Source: Nitrospinaceae bacterium | GTDB taxonomy: Bacteria; Nitrospinota; Nitrospinia; Nitrospinales; VA-1 | DNA length: 64,000 nucleotides | Direction of reading: 5' to 3' | Assembly: GCA_029261595.1 (NCBI GenBank) | Contig: JAJDAZ010000014.1 | Span: forward strand, 1 to 64,000 | In this document: one piece after another, positions 18,972 to 29,338 of the stretch | Position numbering within the stretch: the stretch's first letter is position 1 | Layout of the letters: each line of letters opens with the position of its first letter | Notes under the pieces: generated by a model | The model's database searches: none | The model's input: only the letters and a program-made list of their open reading frames with translations | What the model was told of the DNA's origin: nothing | Translations under genes and position numbers: made by a program

Positions 18972-20345
18972 TTATTCCACCAGTTGCGAATATTTTTTCG
19001 AAACCCAGCCCATTTCTCCAGCTGAAAACTCCACCTTGTACCATCCGTTTTCTTCCTTGATGAACGGGACCAGGGAGCCTTTGGCGATGGTGGCCAGAAC
19101 CTGAGAGTCCAGAGTCGGGTCTTCACGCACCCTCAGCGGATCACGCCGGGTGACGATCCTGACTTTCTTTTTTGGGACCCTGGCAACTTCAGGCGCGTCA
19201 TCCTTAGAATCATCCATGACCGAGGCTGAAACTTGGTGATCCGGAGGCGAAAAATCAGGTTCGGGAGCCGAGACCACGGTTTCCGGTGGAGAGGCCTCAG
19301 GGTCCAGAACGGGGAAAATATTGGCGCCGGTCGCGGGCTTGGGTTCCGGTTGAGTGGCGATTTCTATCTTTTGCTCCCCGGTGCGCGGGACCTCCAGCGG
19401 CTGGACGGGAACAAACCCCCTGTCCATGTTTTCATCGGCGGACGGCGTCTTTACAGCCATATCAAGTTTTTCCAACGCCTTGACGGCGGAATCCTCTTCC
19501 ACCGGAGGCTCTTCGGTCGTGACCGATTCCATCTTCTTTTCAGCCATATCCTTCATGGTGGAGGGTGGCTGGGCCATGTCTTTTTTGTTTTCCACATCCC
19601 CCAGAGAGCCTTCCAGCATAGCGACTTCCCCTTCCAGAGGAGCGCTTTCGGATGGGGCCGGGGCAACCTCTTCTTCTGAAACCATTTTTTCGTCGGAAAA
19701 AGCGGTTTCCCGCGGTTTCAAACCTTCAATTTTCATGCGGGCTTCATCTGAATTTTTGGAGCTGTTCGGGTAGCGCTTGAGATACCCCTCATAGGATTCC
19801 AGGGTGTTGATACGTTTGGCCTGCTCAAAGGCTTTGTCTTCATATTCCTCGATCCGAAACCCGATTTTTTCCTTTTTCTCGGGGGGGGAGATTTCCTGGA
19901 CCCGTCTCAGGGTATCGACCGCCCGGTTATAATCCTTGGCCTCCTTATAGAGGGTGGACTTGAATTTGAGGACCCGGACCAGATTTTCTTTAATTTTCGA
20001 TTCGTTGGGCTCCAGGGACATGGCTTTTTCCAACTCGGCGATCGAGGCATTGACCTGATCGTCCTCAAAGTAAACCAGCCCCAGGTTATTGTGAGCTTCA
20101 AAGGAACGCGGATGTTTTAACAGAAACTCATTCCAGACCTTGATGGCGGGCTGAATCCGGTTATTCGTCTGCCGGAACAAAGCACGGTCGAAAAGCTCCC
20201 TGTCGGCCTGCGTTACGTCGGCGGGAGGAGACGCAAAATAGGGTTTTTTAGAAAATGGGTTCAAATCGACGCTGGCGCACCCTTGAATCCCAATAAAAAT
20301 TCCCACGATTAATAAACGCTTTAAAATTTTAAAATCCATAATCAT
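18972..20345 (-). CDS. lipoprotein with TPR and C-terminal SH3 domains
   Basis: The N-terminus is a lipoprotein signal (IFIGIQGC). TPR-like helices follow (about residues 50-150, including AHNNLGLVYFEDDQVNASIA), then a 200-residue low-complexity linker rich in Glu, Pro, Ala and Ser, and a bacterial SH3 domain at the end (about the last 65 residues, with DPLRVREDPTLDSQVLATI and NGWYKVEF). SH3b domains often bind peptidoglycan, so an envelope role is likely. Start codon choice is uncertain: two ATGs (20345, 20339) and an upstream GTG (20360) are in frame, and none has an ideally spaced site. Confidence 0.75.
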   Translation of the reverse strand: MIMDFKILKRLLIVGIFIGIQGCASVDLNPFSKKPYFASPPADVTQADRELFDRALFRQTNNRIQPAIKVWNEFLLKHPRSFEAHNNLGLVYFEDDQVNASIAELEKAMSLEPNESKIKENLVRVLKFKSTLYKEAKDYNRAVDTLRRVQEISPPEKKEKIGFRIEEYEDKAFEQAKRINTLESYEGYLKRYPNSSKNSDEARMKIEGLKPRETAFSDEKMVSEEEVAPAPSESAPLEGEVAMLEGSLGDVENKKDMAQPPSTMKDMAEKKMESVTTEEPPVEEDSAVKALEKLDMAVKTPSADENMDRGFVPVQPLEVPRTGEQKIEIATQPEPKPATGANIFPVLDPEASPPETVVSAPEPDFSPPDHQVSASVMDDSKDDAPEVARVPKKKVRIVTRRDPLRVREDPTLDSQVLATIAKGSLVPFIKEENGWYKVEFSAGEMGWVSKKYSQLVE

Positions 20346-20421
20346 AGCCGTCAGTATCACTCCATTTTATAATTCCGTCAATAACTCTTGACTTCGGGTA
20401 GAAATTATCCAATGCTGTCTC

Positions 20422-20510
20422 CTTCACTAGGGGTGTTGCTCCAACTGAGATTTCCTTTTAGGATGACCCTTGGAACCTGATCTGGATTATGCCAGCGAAG
20501 GGAAGTGAAG
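20422..20510 (+). promoter_or_regulatory. TPP (THI-box) riboswitch
   Basis: All conserved parts of the thiamine pyrophosphate aptamer are present. The P1 stem is CTTCACT (20422) with AGTGAAG (20504). AGGGGTGTTGCTC and CTGAGA come next, then ACCCTTGGAACCTGATCTGG and ATGCCAGCGAAGGGAAG. It precedes thiS-thiG-thiE-thiC and would reduce their expression when TPP is abundant. The 298-bp leader to thiS contains CCCTTCC near 20537, which could pair with the aptamer's GAAGGGAAG, and a hairpin over 20658-20680. No classical terminator is obvious, so control of translation is as likely as attenuation. Confidence 0.95.
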
Positions 20511-20808
20511 CCGTCTTTTACAGACAAGCCACCATTCCCTTCCTTCAAGCTGTAATCCTGATCACAGGGCGAAAAATTTTCCATTACAGGTTACCCTCTG
20601 GTCATCCTTCCGGCAACAGCACTCCAAAAAGTGTTAAGGAAATAGTTAGCTAAGAACAATTTCCTCCACAAAGGAAATTTTGGGTTCCTCTTTAGAGAAG
20701 GCGACATCTCTCCCGGTTTCGGGGAATGCGTTGAATCACCTTTCGGACGATTCAATTGTACCCCAAAACATTTGTTTTATAAGAGGAAATATTATTCTGG
20801 AGAATCCG

Positions 20809-21012
20809 GTGAAATTGACCATCAATGGAAAAGAACGAGAGGTCCATTCCAGTCAAACAGTGACCGAGCTGGTTAAGGAACTCGCAATCAACGCTCCCAA
20901 TATTGCCGTGGCCCTTAACTGTCAGGTGATTCCCAAATCTCTATACCCGGAAACACCCGTGAAAGAGGGTGATCAAATAGAAATTGTCCACGCCGTTGGC
21001 GGTGGTGTTTGA
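20809..21012 (+). CDS. thiS: sulfur carrier protein ThiS
   Basis: A 67-residue ubiquitin-fold sulfur carrier for the thiazole half of thiamine. The protein begins VKLTINGKEREVH at a GTG with GGAG 6 bp upstream. A longer frame opening at 20680 overlaps the riboswitch leader and has no support. ThiS must normally end in Gly-Gly for adenylation and thiocarboxylation. Here the sequence ends HAVGGGV, one Val past the glycines, which is unusual. It is followed by thiG after 115 bp. Confidence 0.92.
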   Translation: MKLTINGKEREVHSSQTVTELVKELAINAPNIAVALNCQVIPKSLYPETPVKEGDQIEIVHAVGGGV

Positions 21013-21127
21013 TCGGTCCACAAGATAATTTACGAGAGAAAAATAAATTCCCGTGCAATGATGCGGTTACAGAAAAAGTTTTAAACTAGCAACCAGGGAC
21101 CAAGAGACCTTAAGGAAAAATATTCTA

Positions 21128-21922
21128 ATGAATGATACAGCCACCGTTGAGAAACAGACTTTTAAAATAGGTGACAAAACCCTGACATCCCGCCTGATCG
21201 TGGGTACGGGGAAATACGCCTCGTTTGAACAAACCCGCATCGCCATCGAAATATCCGGCGCGGAAATCGTGACCGTGGCCGTTAGACGGATTGAGCTGGA
21301 CACCACCAAGGACTCACTCCTCAACCATCTCGATCCTGAAAAGTACATTTTTTTACCGAACACCGCCGGTTGCTATTCCGTGAAAGAAGCGGTCATGACC
21401 TGTCAACTGGCCCGAGAAGCGGGCCTGGGTAATTTCGTCAAAGTGGAAGTGATCGGCGACGAAAAAACTCTGTTCCCTGACAATGAAGCAACGTTGGAGG
21501 CTTCGAAACTGCTCGTTAAGGATGGTTTTCAAGTCTTGCCTTATTGCACCGACGATGTGGTTTTGTGTAAAAAACTGGAGGATCTCGGTTGCGTGGCGGT
21601 GATGCCACTGGCAGCACCCATCGGGTCCGGGCTTGGCATTCGCAATCCCTATAACATCAGGCTCATTCAGGAAGCGGTCAGCGTTCCCGTCATCATCGAC
21701 GCCGGTGTGGGCACCGCGTCCGACGCCAGCCGGGCGATGGAGCTCGGGGTAGACGGAATCCTGATGAACACCGCCATCGCCGGAGCCGATGACCCCTTGA
21801 AAATGGCACTGTCCATGAAAATGGCGGTCGAGAGCGGCCGACTGGCTTATGAAGCCGGCAGAATTCCAAAAAAATTATACGCGTCCGCCAGCAGTCCGCT
21901 GGAAGGAATGATGGATATTTAG
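21128..21922 (+). CDS. thiG: thiazole synthase
   Basis: Forms the thiazole phosphate of thiamine from DXP, dehydroglycine and ThiS thiocarboxylate. The 264-residue TIM barrel has the N-terminal [10 protein letters not shown] motif, the Schiff-base Lys in [10 protein letters not shown], and the phosphate-binding segments [19 protein letters not shown] and [18 protein letters not shown] is made by the same MEP route used by ispE, dxr and ispF in this window. It starts at an ATG. Confidence 0.97.
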   Translation: MNDTATVEKQTFKIGDKTLTSRLIVGTGKYASFEQTRIAIEISGAEIVTVAVRRIELDTTKDSLLNHLDPEKYIFLPNTAGCYSVKEAVMTCQLAREAGLGNFVKVEVIGDEKTLFPDNEATLEASKLLVKDGFQVLPYCTDDVVLCKKLEDLGCVAVMPLAAPIGSGLGIRNPYNIRLIQEAVSVPVIIDAGVGTASDASRAMELGVDGILMNTAIAGADDPLKMALSMKMAVESGRLAYEAGRIPKKLYASASSPLEGMMDI

Positions 21923-21960
21923 ACGGTAAAGAACAAAACGAATCTTATAAAAAGGTGAAC

Positions 21961-24617
<2,657 letters not shown>

Positions 24618-24630
24618 AGGCAGAGCATTG

Positions 24631-24653
24631 AAACCACAGATAAACACAGATGG
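24631..24653 (+). repeat. ACAGATGA-type short repeat
   Basis: The text AAACCACAGATAAACACAGA is repeated, inverted, at 39981-40011 with three ACAGAT units. Similar ACACAGATG tandem phrases are scattered in many bacterial genomes. The function is unknown. Confidence 0.5.
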
Positions 24654-24719
24654 ATTTGTCCCTGGGTTTTCCAGAACGGATGAGCAATCCCACCCGGCGA
24701 AGAAACAGAAAGTATCGCC

Positions 24720-24753
24720 CGGCGTGAGCAAGTTCGCCCTCCGCGGAGGAGGG
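24720..24753 (+). repeat. intergenic repeat family C, copy 1
   Basis: GGCGTGAGCAAGTTCGC is followed by the palindrome CCTCCGCGGAGG. It lies between thiC and tRNA-Val. Related copies are at 62299, 63764 (inverted) and 39936 (inverted). Confidence 0.65.
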
Positions 24754-24781
24754 TTGACAAATGCGGGATTCTCACTAAAAT
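24754..24781 (+). promoter_or_regulatory. sigma-70 promoter for tRNA-Val
   Basis: A perfect -35 TTGACA (24754) and TAAAAT (24776) are spaced by 16 bp. They lie about 20 bp before the tRNA 5' end, which suits a tRNA transcription start. Confidence 0.65.
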
Positions 24782-24800
24782 AGACAACCATAACAAATTC

Positions 24801-24872
24801 AGGCGCGTAGCTCAGGGGTAGAGTACTTGCTTGACATGCAAGGGGTCGGCGGTTCGAAACCGCCCGTGCCTA
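24801..24872 (+). tRNA. tRNA-Val (anticodon GAC)
   Basis: A 72-nt cloverleaf with acceptor stem AGGCGCG/CGTGCCT (one G-U pair), U8-A9, D-arm GCTC...GAGT, anticodon stem CTTGC/GCAAG around TTGACAT (anticodon GAC), and T-arm GGCGG-TTCGAAA-CCGCC. No CCA is encoded. A good promoter is directly upstream. Confidence 0.95.
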
Positions 24873-25087
24873 TTTTTTAAGACCCCCAAGGTGAATTGAG
24901 AGTCAGTTGAAATTTCGAGCCCAAACAGGCGACTCATGCCGTCGTCTTTGTCAGGGCAACAAATTTCACCTTCCCTTCAAGGAAATCCCTTACAAACGGA
25001 TGGGTTGTGTATCGCCTGCGAAACTCTGTCGGCCTTTTTTGGGCTCAGAGGGCATGACTCACATTGAATCGGTAGCAACAGGACACA

Positions 25088-26839
25088 ATGAGTAAAGATT
25101 CCAAAAATTTTGATCTGGAAACCATCCGGCACAGCACCGCGCATCTCATGGCGCAGGCGGTGATGCAGTTGTACCCCGATACCAAGGTCACGATCGGCCC
25201 GGTGATCGCGGATGGATTCTATTACGATTTTTTCAGGGAGAAACCATTCGTCCCGGATGACCTGGAAAAGATTGAAGCGCGCATGCGGGAGTTGGCCAAG
25301 CAGAACCTGGAAATCGTGCGCCAAGAAATTCCGCGGGAAGACGCGCTGAAAAAATTTGACGAAATGGGCGAAAATTTCAAATGCGAAATCATCAACGACA
25401 TTGACTCGAGTGAGGCCATTTCCGTTTACACCCAGGGCGAGTTTTCCGATCTTTGCCGCGGGCCGCATGTCGGCTCGACCGGAGATATCAAGGCGTTCAA
25501 GCTGTTGCACACTTCCGCCTCTTACTGGCGCGGCGATGAGCGAAACGCCGGCTTGCAGAGAATCTACGGCACCGCATGGCACAGCGAAAAAGAACTGAGA
25601 GTCTACCTGCGTCAGTTGGAGGAAGCCAAAAAACGTGATCACCGGAAGCTGGGCAAGGAGCTGGACCTGTTTTCAGTGACCGACGAGATCGGTCCGGGAA
25701 TGATCCTCTGGCATCCCAAGGGCGCCAGAATCCGTGGTTTGATGGAAGACTTCTGGAAAAGCGAGCACTATAAAAACGACTACGAGATGGTGTACAGCCC
25801 GCACGCCGCCAAAGTGGATCTGTGGAAAACCAGCGGTCACATGGATTTTTACAAAGACAATATTTTTTCCCCGATGGATATCGAAGGTAAAGAATATGTC
25901 ATGAAACCCATGAACTGCCCGTTTCACATCCAGATTTTCCAGAGCCGCCTGCGCAGTTACCGGGACCTCCCCATCCGGTTCGGAGAACTGGGCACGGTTT
26001 ACCGTTACGAGCGTTCCGGCGTGTTGCATGGTCTTCTTCGGGTGCGCGGTTTCACCCAGGACGACGCGCATTTATTCTGCCGCCCCAATCAGATCGAGGA
26101 AGAACTTGTTAAAGTTTTGGGGCTGATCCTGTTCATTCTCAAAGCCTTCGGGTTCGAAGAGTATAAAGTCTATCTCAGCACCCAGCCGGACAAATTCGTC
26201 GGCTCCCAGGATGACTGGGAAACCGCTACGAATGCCTTAAAGTCGGCCCTAGAAAAAACCGAACTCGAATACGAGGTGGACCCTGGGGAAGGCGTGTTTT
26301 ATGGCCCCAAAATCGATATCAAGATCAAGGACAGCCTGAACCGTTACTGGCAGGTTTCTACAGTGCAGGTGGATTTTAATCTTCCCCATCGATTCAACAT
26401 AAGCTATATTGAACAGGACGGTCAACGCCAGCAACCGATCATGATTCACCGCGCGTTGATGGGGTCTCTGGAACGTTTTTTCGGTTGCCTGATCGAGCAT
26501 TATGCCGGTGCTTTTCCTTTGTGGCTGGCACCTGTTCAGGTCATTTTGCTTCCGATCACCGATAACCAGCATTCCTATACGGATGAACTGGCCGAGCAAT
26601 TGAAAAAGGAAGGAATCCGGGTCGAAAAAGACTTGCGAAATGAAAAGATTGGGTTCAAAATCCGGGAAGCTCAGCTCCAGAAAATCCCTTATATGATTGC
26701 TTTGGGGGATAAAGAGGTCCAGGCGAAAACTCTTGCTGTTAGAAAACGGCGGTCCAAGGAGTCGAGAACACTGGATCTGGAAACTTTTATTGAGGAAGTT
26801 AATACTCTGGTTCGGGAAAAGACTATCGACTGTCTTTAA
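25088..26839 (+). CDS. thrS: threonyl-tRNA synthetase lacking the TGS domain
   Basis: Charges tRNA-Thr. The 583-residue protein starts directly with the editing domain (HSTAHLMAQAV, residues about 16-26, with downstream CRGPHVGSTGD). The class II catalytic core contains the zinc Cys in MKPMNCPFH and motif 2/3 segments GTVYRYERSG and MIHRALMGSLERF. The anticodon-binding domain fills the last 100 residues. The N-terminal TGS domain of about 60 residues found in E. coli ThrS is missing, a form known from several bacterial groups. It leads thrS-infC-rpmI-rplT. Confidence 0.96.
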   Translation: MSKDSKNFDLETIRHSTAHLMAQAVMQLYPDTKVTIGPVIADGFYYDFFREKPFVPDDLEKIEARMRELAKQNLEIVRQEIPREDALKKFDEMGENFKCEIINDIDSSEAISVYTQGEFSDLCRGPHVGSTGDIKAFKLLHTSASYWRGDERNAGLQRIYGTAWHSEKELRVYLRQLEEAKKRDHRKLGKELDLFSVTDEIGPGMILWHPKGARIRGLMEDFWKSEHYKNDYEMVYSPHAAKVDLWKTSGHMDFYKDNIFSPMDIEGKEYVMKPMNCPFHIQIFQSRLRSYRDLPIRFGELGTVYRYERSGVLHGLLRVRGFTQDDAHLFCRPNQIEEELVKVLGLILFILKAFGFEEYKVYLSTQPDKFVGSQDDWETATNALKSALEKTELEYEVDPGEGVFYGPKIDIKIKDSLNRYWQVSTVQVDFNLPHRFNISYIEQDGQRQQPIMIHRALMGSLERFFGCLIEHYAGAFPLWLAPVQVILLPITDNQHSYTDELAEQLKKEGIRVEKDLRNEKIGFKIREAQLQKIPYMIALGDKEVQAKTLAVRKRRSKESRTLDLETFIEEVNTLVREKTIDCL

Positions 26840-26904
26840 CAAACCGGAAAGTGAAGCAGGGGATCATTGAGCTCCCCATTAAACTTTATTGAGGAGGGCG
26901 ATTA

Positions 26905-27432
26905 ATTAAAGCCGACAAGCAACGTACCAATAGAATGATTAGAGTCAAGGAAGTCAGCGTGATCGGCGATGACGGTGAGCAAATGGGAGTTTTTCTCACT
27001 GAGGATGCCATCAACATGGCCCAGGAAAATAATCTGGACCTGGTCGAGGTGGCCCCGACGGCGAATCCACCGGTTTGCCGGATCATGGATTTTGGTAAGT
27101 TTAAATACAAGCAAAGCAAAAAAGCTCACGAAGCCAAAAAGAACCAGAAGGTCGTTCACCTCAAGGAAGTCAAGTTTCGTCCCAACACCGACCAGCATGA
27201 TTATGACTTTAAGCTCAAGCATGTCACCCGGTTCATCGAAGCGGGAGATAAGGCCAAGGTCGTTATCTTTTTTAAAGGTAGGGAAATCGTCCACCGGGAA
27301 AATGGCTTCAAACTTCTGGAACGGATTACCGCCGATATTGAAGAAATTGCGGCGGTCGAATCTGCCGCCAAACAAGAGGGGCGTACCCTGGTAATGATTC
27401 TGGCTCCCCTTACGAAAAAGAAAGGCCAATAG
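26905..27432 (+). CDS. infC: translation initiation factor IF-3 with AUU start
   Basis: The 175-residue IF-3 controls start-codon fidelity and subunit splitting. The N-domain has MIRVKEVSVIGDDGEQMGVF and the linker and C-domain contain EVKFRPNTDQHDYDFKLKHV. A strong GGAGGG site (26893-26898) lies 6 bp before an ATT codon at 26905, from which the frame reads (M)KADKQRTNRMIRV, the conserved IF-3 N-terminus. The in-frame ATG at 26935 has no site and would remove these residues. An AUU start is the known autoregulatory feature of infC in enterobacteria. It lies 65 bp after thrS. Confidence 0.95.
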   Translation: MKADKQRTNRMIRVKEVSVIGDDGEQMGVFLTEDAINMAQENNLDLVEVAPTANPPVCRIMDFGKFKYKQSKKAHEAKKNQKVVHLKEVKFRPNTDQHDYDFKLKHVTRFIEAGDKAKVVIFFKGREIVHRENGFKLLERITADIEEIAAVESAAKQEGRTLVMILAPLTKKKGQ

Positions 27433-27474
27433 TGGCCCTCAAAACAAATCCAACGGAACCATCGAGATAATTTC

Positions 27475-27669
27475 ATGCCCAAAATTAAGACAAATAAAGG
27501 CGCCGCCAAGCGGTTCAAGAAAACTGGCACAGGAAAAATCGTAAGGCATAAGGCCTTTAGCAGCCATATCCTGACGACCAAAACCACCAAGCGAAAACGA
27601 AATTTAAGAAAGTCCACGACCATGGCTCCAGGGGACGCAAAACGCATGAAAGTCATGCTTCCCTACTAA
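27475..27669 (+). CDS. rpmI: 50S ribosomal protein bL35
   Basis: A 64-residue basic ribosomal protein with the usual start [20 protein letters not shown] and ending ...KRMKVMLPY. It lies between infC and rplT, the universal order, with 29 bp to rplT. Confidence 0.98.
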   Translation: MPKIKTNKGAAKRFKKTGTGKIVRHKAFSSHILTTKTTKRKRNLRKSTTMAPGDAKRMKVMLPY

Positions 27670-27698
27670 GGCCGTAAATCAAATACAGGAGATAGTGA

Positions 27699-28055
27699 AT
27701 GCCCCGCGCAGTGAATGGATCAGTAACAAGAAAGCGAAGAAAAAAAATACTCAAGCTGGCCTCCGGATACCGGAGCGTTCGGAGCCGCGCCTACCGCAAG
27801 GCCAGGGAGTCCGTTGAAAAGGGATTGTGCTACGCGTACCGGGATCGAAAAGTCCGCAAACGGGAGTTTCGACGGCTTTGGATCGCGCGCATCAACGCCG
27901 CCGTCCGGGACCAGGGATTGACCTACAGCAAATTCATGCACGGTCTGAAACTGGCTCAAATTGAATTGGACCGCAAAGTTCTTTCCGATATGGCCATCCA
28001 CAATGCAGACGCTTTCCAGGCGTTGACCAAAACCGTCCAGGCCAAACTGGCCTAA
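27699..28055 (+). CDS. rplT: 50S ribosomal protein bL20
   Basis: A 118-residue 23S rRNA-binding assembly protein, beginning MPRAVNGSVTRKRRKKILK and containing the conserved RLWIARINAA. In other bacteria bL20 represses this operon by binding leader RNA. No obvious mimic site is visible in the short spacers here. Confidence 0.98.
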   Translation: MPRAVNGSVTRKRRKKILKLASGYRSVRSRAYRKARESVEKGLCYAYRDRKVRKREFRRLWIARINAAVRDQGLTYSKFMHGLKLAQIELDRKVLSDMAIHNADAFQALTKTVQAKLA

Positions 28056-28120
28056 CTCCGTTACACGGAGAGGAAGCTTGGGCCTGACGCTACGCGAGAC
28101 CCATAATATGTCTCGAGAAA
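28056..28120 (+). repeat. intergenic repeat family A, copy 2
   Basis: CTCCGTTACACGGAG begins right after the rplT stop codon and is followed by AAGCTTGGGCCTGACGCTAC, identical to copy 1 at 18776. The hairpin arms differ from copy 1 by a matched pair change (CCCC/GGGG versus CTCC/GGAG), so pairing is kept. Confidence 0.7.
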
Positions 28121-28202
28121 AATTCAGCATGATGGCAAATCCAACCCGCTATTGACCCATAGAACATAAATATTTGCTCCAGCCCCAGGCTGGTGGCCGG
28201 CT

Positions 28203-29219
28203 ATGATTGAAAAAATCCAACAGCACAGGCAGGACTTTGATGACAAGGTCAGCGGCTGTTCCTCCCTGGAACAGTTGAAACAACTGCGCATCGATTTTCT
28301 TGGCAAAAAGGGGTGCGTGTCCGGAATCATGAAGGATCTCAGAACGGTCTCGCCGGAAGAAAAACCGCTTGTCGGAAAGCAGATCAATGAATTAAAGGAA
28401 CACATCGAACAATCCCTGGAGGGGAAAACCAGCGCCCTTCAAAAAAACGGTCACGGTGTATCGGGAGATGCAAAGGGGTTCGACCCCAGCCTCCCCGGCA
28501 AAAAGGAACTGACCGGCTCTATCCATCCCATTTCGCAGATTTTAGAAGAGATCAGCACGATCTTTTTCAGCCTGGGGTTTCAGGTGGAAGAAGGACCCGA
28601 AATTGAAACGGACTATTATAATTTCGAAGCCTTGAATATACCCAGGGACCATCCCGCCCGGGACATGCAGGACACGTTTTATATCGAAGACGATGTGGTC
28701 CTTCGGACCCACACCTCGCCGGTGCAAATCCATGTCATGGAAAACCAGCAACCGCCGCTTCGCATCATCGCACCTGGAAAGGTGTACCGTTGCGATTCCG
28801 ATGTTTCCCACACGCCCATGTTTCACCAGATCGAAGGGTTGATGGTGGACGAAAATATTTCCTTCAGCCACCTCAAAGGCGTGCTCAATATTTTCCTGCA
28901 TCAGATTTTTGGTGAAAAGACCCAGGTCCGTTTCCGGCCCAGTTTTTTCCCCTTCACCTGCCCCAGCGCCGAAGTGGACATCGAATGCGTGATGTGTTCG
29001 GGAAAAGGATGCCGCGTGTGTTCCCAAACCGGATGGCTGGAAATCATGGGTGCGGGGATGGTGGACCCGGCGGTGTTCGAGTCGGTCAATTACGATTCGG
29101 AAAAATGGACGGGATTCGCCTTTGGCATGGGTATCGAACGCATCGCCATGCTCAAATACGGGATCAATGACATCCGCCTGTTTTTTGAAAACGATCTGCG
29201 CTTCCTGAAACAATTTTAG
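28203..29219 (+). CDS. pheS: phenylalanyl-tRNA synthetase alpha subunit
   Basis: The 338-residue catalytic alpha subunit. An N-terminal coiled-coil (about 1-90) precedes the class II core with motif 2 segment TSPVQIHVME...VYRCDSDVSHTPMFHQIEG and RFRPSFFPFTCPSAEVD, and motif 3 FAFGMGIERIAMLKYGI. A CxxC..CxxC segment (CVMCSGKGCRVC) is a zinc-ribbon-like insert common in many PheS. The beta-subunit gene pheT does not follow; a terminator does. Confidence 0.97.
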   Translation: MIEKIQQHRQDFDDKVSGCSSLEQLKQLRIDFLGKKGCVSGIMKDLRTVSPEEKPLVGKQINELKEHIEQSLEGKTSALQKNGHGVSGDAKGFDPSLPGKKELTGSIHPISQILEEISTIFFSLGFQVEEGPEIETDYYNFEALNIPRDHPARDMQDTFYIEDDVVLRTHTSPVQIHVMENQQPPLRIIAPGKVYRCDSDVSHTPMFHQIEGLMVDENISFSHLKGVLNIFLHQIFGEKTQVRFRPSFFPFTCPSAEVDIECVMCSGKGCRVCSQTGWLEIMGAGMVDPAVFESVNYDSEKWTGFAFGMGIERIAMLKYGINDIRLFFENDLRFLKQF

Positions 29220-29273
29220 TTCCACCCCGCAGGAAACAATTTACCCCAGGCCAACTCGATACACTGAAAGAAA

Positions 29274-29310
29274 AAAAGGGGAACGGGCTCACCTGCCCCG
29301 CTCCCCTTTT
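29274..29310. terminator. bidirectional Rho-independent terminator
   Basis: AAAAGGGGA with TCCCCTTTT and inner CGGG/CCCG form a long stem between convergent pheS and the chemoreceptor gene. A-rich and T-rich flanks serve both strands. Confidence 0.85.
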
Positions 29311-29338
29311 ATTGATTTGCCGTGCTTGAAGTCAGTTT

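Noticed and set aside
20680-20808. N-terminal extension of thiS
   Set aside because: It lies in the riboswitch leader; GTG 20809 has a good site and gives a normal ThiS length.
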